Assembly (NCBI GenBank): GCA_000174895.1
Contig: ACOK01000114.1
Coordinates: 1-64,000 of the forward strand
Source of the DNA: Ruminococcus flavefaciens FD-1
GTDB lineage: Bacteria > Bacillota > Clostridia > Oscillospirales > Ruminococcaceae
Direction: 5' to 3'
Length of the DNA stretch: 64,000 nucleotides
Shown: positions 52,343-60,700 of the stretch, piece by piece
Position numbering within the stretch: the stretch's first letter is position 1
Layout of the letters: every line of letters begins with the position of its first letter
Made by a program: the position numbers and the translations under genes
Notes under the pieces: model-generated
Seen by the model: only the letters and a program-made list of their open reading frames with translations
Told to the model about the DNA's origin: nothing
Databases searched by the model: none

Positions 52343-52540
52343 ACAAAAAAATATTCTGCCTTGTTCGAGTAATTATAGTTTTTATAATCCAACACATCTT
52401 ATAAGGGAATTCAGTCTCCGCTTGCGGACTGCAGACCTCCCGCTTTATGCGGAAGAAGGGAGCGAGAAACAAGAGGGCGTTTACCCACCTGCTTCGTGCG
52501 GGTTTTATGCACTATATGACGGCAAGGCGGTTTATTTTAT
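52343..52540 (+). ncRNA. ssrS: 6S RNA
   Basis: The 5' ctgccttgttcg and 3' acggcaaggcgg close a terminal stem. Between them are the conserved clostridial pieces: aacacatcttataagggaatt (central bulge strand), a cag-tctccgc/gcggact-g stem, and ggagcgagaaacaag. 6S RNA mimics an open promoter and holds sigma-A RNA polymerase. Ends are approximate. Confidence 0.75.
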
Positions 52541-52547
52541 AACAAAA

Positions 52548-52580
52548 AGCTGCATAACTTCGGTTGTGCAGCTCTTTTTT
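52548..52580. terminator. Bidirectional terminator between 6S RNA and tRNA-Pro
   Basis: Perfect or near-perfect 11-bp stem agctgcataac / gttgtgcagct with loop ttcg, then cttttttg on the plus strand and tttttg on the minus strand. Confidence 0.85.
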
Positions 52581-52647
52581 GCTATACTCATATAAAACAA
52601 AAAGAGGCATCCAACGGACACCTCTTTCTGGGGTAAAGTTGATCAAA

Positions 52648-52723
52648 TGGTCTGAGTGACGGGACTTGAACCCACGGCCTCTACCACCCCAAGGTAGCGC
52701 GCTACCAACTGCGCCACACCCAG
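52648..52723 (-). tRNA. tRNA-Pro (anticodon GGG)
   Basis: 76 nt: acceptor CTGGGTG/CACTCAG, D arm GCGCAG-TTGGTA-GCGC, anticodon stem CTACC/GGTAG with loop TTGGGGT (anticodon GGG), T arm GTGGG-TTCAAGT-CCCGT, encoded CCA. All arms pair with one wobble in the acceptor stem. Confidence 0.95.
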
Positions 52724-52759
52724 ACGTTTTAGCTTTTGGCTTCTCAATCAACGATATAT

Positions 52760-52788
52760 ATTATAGCATACTTGCTTTAGTTTGTCAA
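52760..52788 (-). promoter_or_regulatory. tRNA-Pro promoter
   Basis: Minus strand TTGACA (52788-52783), 17 bp, TATAAT (52765-52760). Confidence 0.85.
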
Positions 52789-52933
52789 GCCGATTCTGCA
52801 AAACTTTGATTTTTTGTAAATTGTGTTCTATTTGTTCAACTATTTATTGTGAATATATGCATTTTTATATTCCTATATGTATATTTCAGACTGAAATTTT
52901 CATCTTTCAATCACATTTTTACCCGTTTTTTGC

Positions 52934-52962
52934 TGGACAAATAATCCTCTGTATGTTATAAT
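52934..52962 (+). promoter_or_regulatory. Promoter of the small membrane protein operon
   Basis: TGGACA (52934-52939), 17 bp, TATAAT (52957-52962), 22 bp before the start codon at 52985. Confidence 0.8.
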
Positions 52963-52984
52963 AGTTTGCGGAAGGAGTGTCGTT

Positions 52985-53248
52985 ATGCGCAAGTCTATTA
53001 ATCTATTTTACTCATTTATCGTTTCGGCTTTCGTTGCATCTGCCGCTTTTGTTTATCCGCAGATGAACGTCTTTGCAGCGTCCACTTCCGATAGATCGGA
53101 TAAGCCGTCCGCTTTGTTCATCGTTGTCCTGGCAGTTTTATTTGCTGCTGCACTTATTACCAGCTCCGTGATAACCTACAAGATACGCACCAGGAATATC
53201 ACAAAGGAACGCTCCGACAGCAGCGACAAGGAAGGCTCCGGTACCTGA
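52985..53248 (+). CDS. Small membrane protein
   Basis: 87 aa: signal-type helix 6-28, a Ser-rich segment, a second helix (ALFIVVLAVLFAAALITSSVITYKI, about 43-67), then a charged tail. SD gcggaagga. It opens a three-gene unit with a 92-aa protein and a dockerin protein. Not recognised; it may anchor or assist the downstream secreted protein. Confidence 0.7.
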   Translation: MRKSINLFYSFIVSAFVASAAFVYPQMNVFAASTSDRSDKPSALFIVVLAVLFAAALITSSVITYKIRTRNITKERSDSSDKEGSGT

Positions 53249-53258
53249 GGAGGAAGCT

Positions 53259-53537
53259 ATGGATATAGATGTTTACATCGATTCAGAATTTGAGGGCTTC
53301 CGCACTCTCAGCTACGTAGAAAAACTCAGACGCAAATATTACGGGATGGCCGCTGAAATGGCCCATGAGATCGAATGGGACGAAGTTATCCTCTACGCTA
53401 TCTACTCGTATAACGAGAAGGATCAGGCATTTATTTCCGCCGATTTCATGTGTCTTCGCATGAGCTTCGCACAGTATAAAAGCCTTTGCGAGAAGATCTC
53501 CCGTACCTGCAGGCTCTTTTGCCTCAAAAACAGATAG
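53259..53537 (+). CDS. Hypothetical small cytoplasmic protein
   Basis: 92 aa, acidic N-terminus (DIDVYIDSEFEGFRTLSYVEKLRRKYYGM), helical, no signal peptide. SD gaggagg. It is 10 bp after the small membrane protein and 9 bp before the dockerin gene. No family recognised. Confidence 0.7.
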   Translation: MDIDVYIDSEFEGFRTLSYVEKLRRKYYGMAAEMAHEIEWDEVILYAIYSYNEKDQAFISADFMCLRMSFAQYKSLCEKISRTCRLFCLKNR

Positions 53538-53546
53538 GAGTTGTTT

Positions 53547-54365
53547 ATGAAGAAAATTATTGCAGCCGCTCTCTCTGCCGCTCTGACTCTCGGAGCTGCG
53601 TCGCCTCAGTCGGTATTCGCCGCTGACAAGCAGTATAAAGTCACATTTGTGGATTTCGATGACAAGGTTATCACAGTCCAGACCGTTTCAGAGGGACAGC
53701 AGATCGATTATTCCGCTGTAAATGTTGATGCTTTGCAGAAGCACATCGACAAGTATACCGAACAGGCTTTCGCTTCCTGGGATATCACTCCCGCAACCAC
53801 AGACAGGGATATCACAATCCACGCTCTCTCCAAGACTGCGTTCATCTCCATTGATGGTGTGCCTGCTGTCACAAGCTACTATTCACGTTCGGGCAAGATC
53901 GATCTTTTCGGATTCAAGGCCGCTATAACTGTGACCACTCAGACTCCTGCAAAGGATGCTAACGGCAACTATATCACCGAATCCTCAACTATCGATATCA
54001 CCTCAAGCTGTTCCGCTTCGCCGTCCAATCTGAAGGAGGCGTTCTATACATCCGATCAGGCAGTTATCGATATCATCCCGTTAGGTGATGACAAGCCCCT
54101 CTACAGCTACGCCATCAAGTGCTACGACTATCTCGGTGACGTTAACGAAAACGGATCTGTCGATTCCGTCGATGCTTCATCCGTTCTTACTACTTACGCT
54201 CAGTATGCTACAAACGCATCCGGCAGTGTATCACCTGAATATCTGAAGCGCGGCGATGTTAATATGGACGGCCTTCTCGATGCAAGAGATGCTTCATTGA
54301 TCCTCAGCTACTACGCTCTCAGCTCCGTTGACAGCACTATAGACTGGAACAGCATCTTATCGTAA
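53547..54365 (+). CDS. Secreted dockerin protein
   Basis: 272 aa from ATG 53547 (SD aggag). Signal peptide about 1-26; an N-terminal beta domain (YKVTFVDFDDKVITVQTVSEGQQIDY), InlB/Flg_new-like, i.e. a small grasp-like repeat found in surface proteins; then a central beta part. The C-terminal dockerin has GDVNENGSVDSVDASSVLTTYA and GDVNMDGLLDARDASLILSYYA, a third dockerin class of the DAS-x-x-L type. No catalytic motif seen; it may be an adaptor. Confidence 0.75.
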   Translation: MKKIIAAALSAALTLGAASPQSVFAADKQYKVTFVDFDDKVITVQTVSEGQQIDYSAVNVDALQKHIDKYTEQAFASWDITPATTDRDITIHALSKTAFISIDGVPAVTSYYSRSGKIDLFGFKAAITVTTQTPAKDANGNYITESSTIDITSSCSASPSNLKEAFYTSDQAVIDIIPLGDDKPLYSYAIKCYDYLGDVNENGSVDSVDASSVLTTYAQYATNASGSVSPEYLKRGDVNMDGLLDARDASLILSYYALSSVDSTIDWNSILS

Positions 54366-54372
54366 ATTATTT

Positions 54373-54402
54373 CCCCTGAGACGATCTCAGGGGATTTTTA
54401 TT
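54373..54402 (+). terminator. Terminator of the dockerin operon
   Basis: cccctgaga / tctcagggg, loop cga, then atttttat. Confidence 0.85.
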
Positions 54403-54441
54403 CGGATAACATAACAATTTTCATTTTTTTTGCTTTTCCTA

Positions 54442-54470
54442 TTGAAATTTATATAAAATTAATGTATAAT
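54442..54470 (+). promoter_or_regulatory. glyA promoter
   Basis: TTGAAA (54442-54447), 17 bp, TATAAT (54465-54470). The 60-nt leader is too short for a riboswitch. Confidence 0.75.
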
Positions 54471-54533
54471 CATATTATGGCGTGTTTTTGCCTTATTTTA
54501 TGTTTATAATTATCTTAAAGGAGTGTCACTAAA

Positions 54534-55790
54534 ATGTATAATGATCTTATGGACTCCATCGGCTTCGTTTCAAAGTATGATCCCGCAGTCGGTGAAGCAA
54601 TGAACCAGGAGCTCGCTCGTCAGCAGAGAAACCTCGAGCTCATCGCAAGCGAGAACATCGTTTCCCCTGCTGTTATGGCTGCTATGGGAAGCGTTCTCAC
54701 CAACAAGTACGCTGAGGGTTATCCGGGTAAGCGTTACTACGGCGGATGTCAGTGTGTTGACGAGGTAGAGAAGATCGCTATAGAGAGAGCTTGCAAGCTT
54801 TTCGGCGCAAAGTATGCTAACGTTCAGCCTCACTCGGGTGCTCAGGCTAATACAGCTGTTTATTTTGCTCTGCTTCAGCCAGGCGACACTGTTCTCGGTA
54901 TGAGCCTTGCAGACGGCGGTCACCTCACTCACGGTTCACCTGTTAATATCTCAGGTAAGTTCTTCAACTTCGTTTCCTACGGTCTTGACGATGAGACTGA
55001 GACTATCAACTACGATGAAGTTTACAAGCTTGCCAACAAGAACAAGCCAAAGCTTATCGTTGCAGGCGCATCTGCTTATCCTCGTGCTCTTGACTTCAAG
55101 CGTCTTTCAGAGATCGCAAGAGCAGTTGGTGCTCTCCTTATGGTCGATATGGCTCATATTGCAGGTCTTGTTGCAGCAGGATGCCACGAGTCACCTGTTC
55201 CATATGCTGACATCGTAACAACTACAACTCACAAGACTCTCCGTGGACCAAGAGGCGGCCTTATCCTTACAAATAACGAGTTCCTCGCTAAGAAGATCAA
55301 CTCCGCTATCTTCCCGGGCACACAGGGCGGCCCTCTGATGCACACTATCGCTGCTAAGGCTGTTTGCTTCGGTGAGGCTCTCAAGCCTGAGTTCAAGGAC
55401 TATCAGCAGAGAATAGTTGCAAACGCAAAGGCACTTGCTGACGGTCTCCTTAAGAGAGGCTTCAACCTGGTTTCAGGCGGTACAGACAACCACCTCATGC
55501 TGGTTGACCTCCGTCCTTTCAACATCACAGGTAAGGAACTGGAGCACAGACTTGACGAGGTCTACATCACAGTTAACAAGAACGCTATCCACAATGACCC
55601 TGAAAAGCCATTCGTAACAAGCGGTATCAGAATCGGTACACCTGCTGTTACTACAAGAGGTCTCGGCATAGAGGAAATGGAAAAGATCGCTGAGTACATC
55701 TACCTTTGCGCTACAGATTTCGAGAACAAGGCTGACGAGATCCGTGCAGGCGTTAACGCTATCTGTGAGAAGTTCCCGCTTTACAAGTAA
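54534..55790 (+). CDS. glyA: Serine hydroxymethyltransferase
   Basis: 418 aa, full length. [49 protein letters not shown], and the PLP-lysine site [14 protein letters not shown] (K234). It converts serine and tetrahydrofolate to glycine and methylene-THF. SD aaaggag. Strong codon bias. Monocistronic between promoter and terminator. Confidence 0.98.
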   Translation: MYNDLMDSIGFVSKYDPAVGEAMNQELARQQRNLELIASENIVSPAVMAAMGSVLTNKYAEGYPGKRYYGGCQCVDEVEKIAIERACKLFGAKYANVQPHSGAQANTAVYFALLQPGDTVLGMSLADGGHLTHGSPVNISGKFFNFVSYGLDDETETINYDEVYKLANKNKPKLIVAGASAYPRALDFKRLSEIARAVGALLMVDMAHIAGLVAAGCHESPVPYADIVTTTTHKTLRGPRGGLILTNNEFLAKKINSAIFPGTQGGPLMHTIAAKAVCFGEALKPEFKDYQQRIVANAKALADGLLKRGFNLVSGGTDNHLMLVDLRPFNITGKELEHRLDEVYITVNKNAIHNDPEKPFVTSGIRIGTPAVTTRGLGIEEMEKIAEYIYLCATDFENKADEIRAGVNAICEKFPLYK

Positions 55791-55803
55791 TCAATAAATG
55801 TCA

Positions 55804-55836
55804 AGGGACGGACAAGCTACTGTCCGTCCTTTTTTT
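55804..55836 (+). terminator. glyA terminator
   Basis: gggacggac / gtccgtcct-type stem with an 8-nt loop and seven T. Confidence 0.85.
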
Positions 55837-55873
55837 GTGGTCCCCGCTTATATCAGATAGCGAAGATAAAAAC

Positions 55874-56728
55874 ATGGATGATAAAACAACAGAAAAAAAC
55901 AGCATGATAAGGATCAGGGCTTCTAAATACGGCACATCTGATTTTACTGTCAGGGACGGCGAAAATGAGTACCATTATACTGTGAAGGTCTATGAAGATA
56001 ACGGCGGCCATTCACAGATAGAAATAGCAGAAAAAAATCAAACACAGGAGAAAAGTATAGTGATAGGAAGAAAAGTAAAAGTGACAGTTGACCGCCCTCT
56101 CGGCAGCTGTCACCCGAAATACAAGGATATGGTCTATCCCGTGAATTACGGCTATATTGCCGGTATCATCGCTCCTGACGGCGAAGAACAGGATGCTTAC
56201 ATCCTCGGTGTGGATCATCCCGTTGATACGTTTACAGGAAAAATGATCGCCATTATCAGGCGCTCGGACGACGTTGAGGAAAAATGGGTAGTCTGTCCCG
56301 AGGATATGTTCTTTACTGCGGAGGAGATCGAACAGCAGGTCTGTTTCACGGAAAAATATTTCGCTCATGAGATAATAACGGGACCTCGTCTTGAGACTTT
56401 TCCGGATTTTATGAGATCCGAAAAGAATATAGTTCCGTCAGATCAGCAGAATACTCCTCATATCGAAGGATATTACTACACAGGCAATGACGGCAGTCAG
56501 GCGGCTTTCTGGGAATATTCGGCAGATTCCGAATCAAAGGAACATAGCCATGACTATGACGAATACATGGTCTGTCTTTCGGGGGAGTATACAGTAATAC
56601 TTGACGGAAAAGAAACCGTGCTTCAACCGGGCGATGAAATGGTCATTCCGAAAGGGACATTGCAGGGGGCAAGAGTGAAAAAAGGCACACGAACTTTCCA
56701 TGCTTTCGGCGGAAGGCGGATAAAGTAA
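55874..56728 (+). CDS. Pyrophosphatase-like domain fused to a cupin
   Basis: 284 aa from ATG 55874 (weak SD); a GTG at 56058 has a better SD (caggag) and would begin VIGRKVKVTVDRPLGS. N-terminal 60 residues are beta-rich (DGENEYHYTVKVYEDNGGHSQIEIAEK). The middle (about 62-175) reads VDRPLGSCHPKYKDMVYPVNYGYIAG and DGEEQDAYILGVDHPV, the inorganic-pyrophosphatase-like family found in clostridia, with acidic residues for metal. The C-terminal 90 residues form a cupin (EHSHDYDEYMVCLSGEYTVILDG, LQPGDEMVIPKGTLQGAR) with the His/Glu metal set. It opens an operon with a GNAT gene and rarA. Confidence 0.7.
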   Translation: MDDKTTEKNSMIRIRASKYGTSDFTVRDGENEYHYTVKVYEDNGGHSQIEIAEKNQTQEKSIVIGRKVKVTVDRPLGSCHPKYKDMVYPVNYGYIAGIIAPDGEEQDAYILGVDHPVDTFTGKMIAIIRRSDDVEEKWVVCPEDMFFTAEEIEQQVCFTEKYFAHEIITGPRLETFPDFMRSEKNIVPSDQQNTPHIEGYYYTGNDGSQAAFWEYSADSESKEHSHDYDEYMVCLSGEYTVILDGKETVLQPGDEMVIPKGTLQGARVKKGTRTFHAFGGRRIK

Positions 56729-57180
56729 TGGTTACACTTCTCCCCTACAGCCACGAAATGAAAGCCGATGTAAGCCGATTTTTCAGCAGTATGATCCCTG
56801 TATCCGGCAACGCTTTCGGCGAGTCGGTACGAAATAGCTTTTACGATAATATTGCCCGATATTTCGATGATCTGTGGTGCCTGTTAGATAACGGGAATGT
56901 CGTTGGTGTGACAGCTATGAAGCACCTCGGCGACGAAAAATGCGAACTGAGCGGACTCTACCTCAGTGACCGCTATCAGGGCAAAAAGCTGGGATACAAA
57001 ATGCTGATGAGTGCCATTGACCATGCCCGTGAACAGAAATACAAGAAAATGTACCTCGGTACTACCTACTCAAGTAAACGTGCCATATCCCTCTACAAAC
57101 GGAACGGATTTACTTTCACCGAAAGATATTGCGACGATCTGAACGCAAACGTCTTTATGGTGCTTGACCTTGATACATAA
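56728..57180 (+). CDS. GNAT-family N-acetyltransferase
   Basis: 150 aa. GNAT core: VVGVTAMKHLGDEKCELSGLYLSDRYQGKKLGYKMLMSAIDHAR (acetyl-CoA loop RYQGKKLG, a variant of Q/R-x-x-G-x-G/A), SKRAISLYKRNGFTFTERY. The start overlaps the previous stop (TAATG). Substrate unknown. Confidence 0.85.
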   Translation: MVTLLPYSHEMKADVSRFFSSMIPVSGNAFGESVRNSFYDNIARYFDDLWCLLDNGNVVGVTAMKHLGDEKCELSGLYLSDRYQGKKLGYKMLMSAIDHAREQKYKKMYLGTTYSSKRAISLYKRNGFTFTERYCDDLNANVFMVLDLDT

Positions 57181-57191
57181 GGAGGAAAACT

Positions 57192-58463
57192 ATGTCTGCG
57201 CCTTTAGCTGATAAAATTCGCCCTAAAACCCTTGCCGATGTAGTCGGTCAGGAACACATCCTCGCTGACGGAAAGCCGCTTCGCCGTATCATCGACAGCG
57301 GTACAGTTCCGAATATGATATTCTACGGCCCGTCAGGTGTGGGAAAGACCACTGTTGCCAGAATCATCGCCGAAAACTGCGGTATGTCGCTGTACAAGCT
57401 CAACGGCACCAATGCGTCAATTTCCGATATCAAGGATGTTGTGGCCGACATCGGCACATTCGGAAGTGAAAACGGAATTCTCCTCTACCTTGACGAGATA
57501 CAGTATCTGAACAAAAAGCAGCAGCAGAGTCTCCTTGAATATATCGAAAACGGAGATATCACCCTTATTGCGTCAACTACCGAGAATCCCTATTTTTCGG
57601 TGTACAATGCTGTTATCAGCCGAAGCACAGTGTTTGAGTTCAAACCTGTTTCAGCCGAGCAGCTTATGCCTGCCATACGCCGTGCATTCCGTATCATGTC
57701 TGAGGAAAACGGCTATGCTGTTGAGGCATCCGATGACATCATTAAGCAGATAGCCTACAGCTGCGGAGGTGATGTCCGTAAGGCTATGAACACTGCCGAA
57801 CTTGCAGTGGTATGCGGTGAGGCTTCCGACGGTAAAGTCGCTGTTACTGCGGATTCACTTAAAATTCTCGCTCAGCGCAGCAATATGCGCTATGACCGTG
57901 ACGGCGACCAGCACTACGATATTCTTTCGGCACTACAAAAATCCATCCGTGGCTCTGACGAAAATGCCGCACTCCACTATGCTGCCCGTCTGATAGAAGC
58001 AGGCGATATCATTTCCCTGTCAAGGCGGCTTCTTGTCATTGCCGCTGAGGACATCGGTCTCGCCTATCCGCAGGCTATCGCCATCACCAAAGCCTGTGTG
58101 GATTCCGCATTGCAACTGGGCTTGCCCGAAGCAAGGATACCGCTGGCAGAGGCTATAATCCTCCTTGCAACAGCTCCCAAGTCCAACAGCGCAGAAGCAG
58201 CTATAGATGCGGCTATTGCTGACCTGAGAAGCTGTGACGCTCTCGACTTCCCACGGCATCTCCAGAACAAGCACTTCGACGGCAAAGGCGCAGCTGTTGT
58301 GGGACAGCATTACAAGTATCCCCACGATTACAAGAATCACTACGTGAAACAGCAGTACCTCCCCGATGCCCTTGCAGGCCATGTTTATTACAGCTACGGC
58401 GACAACAAGCAGGAACAATCCGCACTGCTGTACCGTCAGAAGATCCTGAGTGAAGCCGAATAA
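57192..58463 (+). CDS. rarA: Replication-associated recombination protein A
   Basis: 423 aa (RarA/MgsA, Werner-helicase-interacting-protein family). PKTLADVVGQEHILADGKPLRRII, Walker A YGPSGVGKTT, Walker B LYLDEIQYLNKKQQQ, sensor 1 STTENPYFS, and the C-terminal tetramerisation region (SIRGSDENAALHYAARLIEAGD, LAEAIILLATAPKSN). It acts at stalled replication forks. SD aaggagg. Last gene of its operon. Confidence 0.95.
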   Translation: MSAPLADKIRPKTLADVVGQEHILADGKPLRRIIDSGTVPNMIFYGPSGVGKTTVARIIAENCGMSLYKLNGTNASISDIKDVVADIGTFGSENGILLYLDEIQYLNKKQQQSLLEYIENGDITLIASTTENPYFSVYNAVISRSTVFEFKPVSAEQLMPAIRRAFRIMSEENGYAVEASDDIIKQIAYSCGGDVRKAMNTAELAVVCGEASDGKVAVTADSLKILAQRSNMRYDRDGDQHYDILSALQKSIRGSDENAALHYAARLIEAGDIISLSRRLLVIAAEDIGLAYPQAIAITKACVDSALQLGLPEARIPLAEAIILLATAPKSNSAEAAIDAAIADLRSCDALDFPRHLQNKHFDGKGAAVVGQHYKYPHDYKNHYVKQQYLPDALAGHVYYSYGDNKQEQSALLYRQKILSEAE

Positions 58464-58518
58464 AATGATGCAGGGCGCTTAACCGTGATACTCATATAGA
58501 AGCTTTATACGCATTTAT

Positions 58519-58555
58519 CGGGGAAAAACCTTTCTGAGGAAAGGTTCTTTCCCCG
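58519..58555 (+). terminator. Hairpin after rarA
   Basis: cggggaaaaacctttc / gaaaggttctttccccg, nearly perfect 16-bp stem. No T-run, so termination is uncertain. Confidence 0.5.
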
Positions 58556-58562
58556 AACCCCT

Positions 58563-58682
58563 TTTCCAAAGACTTTTAATAGAATTTTTCCCCTGAGAGG
58601 GCGCTCCACGAAAGATGTGAAATCCAGTAGTATTACTGTGAGCGCCCTCTCAGGGGAAAAATTAATAGTCTTGGGAAACAGA
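58563..58682. repeat. Long fold-back element
   Basis: 24-bp perfect arms (58583-58606 and 58640-58663, core cccctgagagggcgctc) extended outward by imperfect pairing (ccaaagact...agtcttggg), 33-nt loop. No ORF; could be a small MITE or a folded RNA. The rest of 58464-58889 shows nothing else. Confidence 0.65.
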
Positions 58683-58889
58683 TTTGAGAAGATCCTTCTT
58701 CAAAATGACTAGCTCAATAATACATACAAAACTTCTTTATCAGTACCGCCATTAGAGGAGTGCCCTTTTCCATTGACTTATCATCGTGATAATACAAGAC
58801 GACGCCCCTTAATTCTCCACGTGTTTGCACTATATTTTATCTATTATGTATAAATCGACAAAAATCCGACATATCCCCCGTCTCAGCGC

Positions 58890-58942
58890 TTGACAAAGGA
58901 GCAAAAAAGTGATATAGTAATTAAGTAATGTACAATTGTACA
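58890..58942 (+). promoter_or_regulatory. Promoter and 14-bp palindromic operator of the hom operon
   Basis: TTGACA (58890-58895), 17 bp, TATAGT (58913-58918). The perfect palindrome TGTACAATTGTACA (58929-58942) sits at the transcription start, the place of a repressor site. Confidence 0.75.
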
Positions 58943-58986
58943 TCACACACGGACGTTTTTAATTTAAGTTTCAGAGGTATTTTTCT

Positions 58987-59430
58987 ATGGAACATAAATC
59001 ACAGCTCATAGTTGCCGATTCAAAAATTCTCCCCGAGGTGTTCACGAAAGTCCTGGAGGTAAAGAAGCTTATGGCTCAGAAAGGCGAAAAAAGCTTCGCC
59101 TCAGCCTGCAAAAGAGTCGGTATTTCAAGAAGTGCTTACTATAAGTACAAAGACAGCGTTTTCTCATACGAGGAGCTTTTCACACGCAGAATCGTGAATC
59201 TTCACCTTCTGCTCAACGACAGCCCCGGTGTTCTTTCAAACGCTCTGTCTTTTCTGCATAGTCTGAATGCGAATATACTTACCCTTAATCAGAGCATTCC
59301 CGTTGACGGTGTGGCTCAGGTAAATATTTCCCTCAGACTTTCAAACAGCGCTGACGATCAGCTCGTCGGTCTGGATCAAATAAACGAACTCGACGGTGTT
59401 CTCGAAGCAAAAATACTGTCCGCCGAGTAA
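58987..59430 (+). CDS. pheB: ACT-domain protein (PheB-like, UPF0735)
   Basis: 147 aa: an N-terminal helical HTH-like part (KSFASACKRVGISRSAYYKYKDSV) and a C-terminal ACT domain (RIVNLHLLLNDSPGVLSNALSFLHSLNANILTLNQSIP). It probably senses an amino acid. It precedes homoserine dehydrogenase by 19 bp; because that enzyme appears to lack its own ACT domain, this protein may act as its regulatory partner or as the repressor of the operon. Confidence 0.85.
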   Translation: MEHKSQLIVADSKILPEVFTKVLEVKKLMAQKGEKSFASACKRVGISRSAYYKYKDSVFSYEELFTRRIVNLHLLLNDSPGVLSNALSFLHSLNANILTLNQSIPVDGVAQVNISLRLSNSADDQLVGLDQINELDGVLEAKILSAE

Positions 59431-59449
59431 TATACGGAGGTTTTCTTTT

Positions 59450-60643
59450 ATGTCAGTTAAATTCGCAGTTTTAGGTCATGGTGTTGTCGGCTCAGGTGTT
59501 GTCGAGCTTTTCTACAAGAATAAGAAGAGCATCGAAAAACGTGCAGGCACTGAGATGGATATCAAGTATATCCTCGATCTCAGAGACTTCCCTGATTCCC
59601 CATACAAGGACAAGTTCACCAAGGATTTCAATGATATCCTCAACGACGACGAAGTAACCTCTGTTGCTGAGTGCATGGGAGGCGTTGAGCCTGCTTTCAC
59701 TTTCGTTAAGGCTTGCCTTGAAAAGGGCAAGAGCGTTTCTACTTCAAACAAGGAGCTCGTTGCTGAGAAAGGCGATATCCTTCTTCAGACTGCAAAAGAG
59801 CATAACTGCAACTTCTTCTTTGAAGCAAGTGTCGGCGGCGCTATTCCGATAATCCGTCCCCTTCACCGCTGCCTGGCTGCAAATGATATCACTAAAGTCG
59901 CAGGTATCCTCAACGGTACAACAAACTTCATCCTCACAAAGATGTACAACGACAATATGCCTTTTGCTGATGCTCTCAAGCTTGCTCAGGAACTGGGCTA
60001 CGCTGAAAAGGATCCTACAGCTGATATCGAAGGCCACGATGCCTGCCGCAAGATCTGCATTATCTCATCCCTCGTTTACGGCAAGCACGTTTATCCTAAG
60101 AGCGTTTACACAAAGGGTATCACTCAGGTAGAACTCTGCGACGTTGAAGCTGCTGACGTTCTCGGCTACGCTATCAAGCTGGTTGCAAGCGTTACCAAGC
60201 TTGACAATGGCAAGATACTCCCCTGTGTAATGCCTACTCTGGTTTCCTACGACAATATCATGGCAGGCGTTAACGATGTATTCAACGCTGTTCTGGTATA
60301 CGGCGACGGTGTGGATCAGACAATGTTCTACGGCAGAGGCGCAGGTAAGCTTCCTACTGCAAGTGCTGTTCTCGGTGACGTTATCGAGACTGCAAAGGGC
60401 ACAGGCACTGTTCTTTCTCAGACATGGGAATCCGCATCAGATGACAGCTTCATCGAGAACGTAGACAGCTACACATCACGCTGGTATTTCCGTGTACCTG
60501 CTGATACAGAGGTTGACCTGGGCGGTACATACAGCCACGACGACGGTATCTCCTACGTAACAGACGAGGAAATGACATTCGCTCAGGCTAAGGCTAAGGC
60601 TGATGAGATCGGCGCTCTGGCTTTCATGCCTGTACTTGAATAA
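59450..60643 (+). CDS. hom: Homoserine dehydrogenase
   Basis: 397 aa from ATG 59450 (SD cggaggt). NAD(P) site KFAVLGHGVVGSGVVELF; catalytic region SVSTSNKELVAEKG, VGGAIPIIRPLHRCL, GILNGTTNFILTKMYND, AEKDPTADIEGHDACRKI. It reduces aspartate semialdehyde to homoserine for Thr/Met synthesis. Usual length is about 430 aa with a C-terminal ACT domain; the tail here (WYFRVPADTEVDLGGTYSHDDGISYVTDEEMTFAQAKAKADEIG) is shorter and does not look like a full ACT domain. Confidence 0.95.
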   Translation: MSVKFAVLGHGVVGSGVVELFYKNKKSIEKRAGTEMDIKYILDLRDFPDSPYKDKFTKDFNDILNDDEVTSVAECMGGVEPAFTFVKACLEKGKSVSTSNKELVAEKGDILLQTAKEHNCNFFFEASVGGAIPIIRPLHRCLAANDITKVAGILNGTTNFILTKMYNDNMPFADALKLAQELGYAEKDPTADIEGHDACRKICIISSLVYGKHVYPKSVYTKGITQVELCDVEAADVLGYAIKLVASVTKLDNGKILPCVMPTLVSYDNIMAGVNDVFNAVLVYGDGVDQTMFYGRGAGKLPTASAVLGDVIETAKGTGTVLSQTWESASDDSFIENVDSYTSRWYFRVPADTEVDLGGTYSHDDGISYVTDEEMTFAQAKAKADEIGALAFMPVLE

Positions 60644-60655
60644 TACAAAAAAACA

Positions 60656-60700
60656 AGCCATAGTATTTCCGTTATCGGGATACTATGGCTTTATTTTTTT
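60656..60700 (+). terminator. hom operon terminator
   Basis: agccatagtat...atactatggct, an 11-bp stem with T-rich tail (ttatttttttag). Similar to the pnp terminator. Confidence 0.85.

Noticed and set aside
54471-54533. Glycine or THF riboswitch before glyA
   Set aside because: The leader is about 60 nt and shows no stem pattern of either class.
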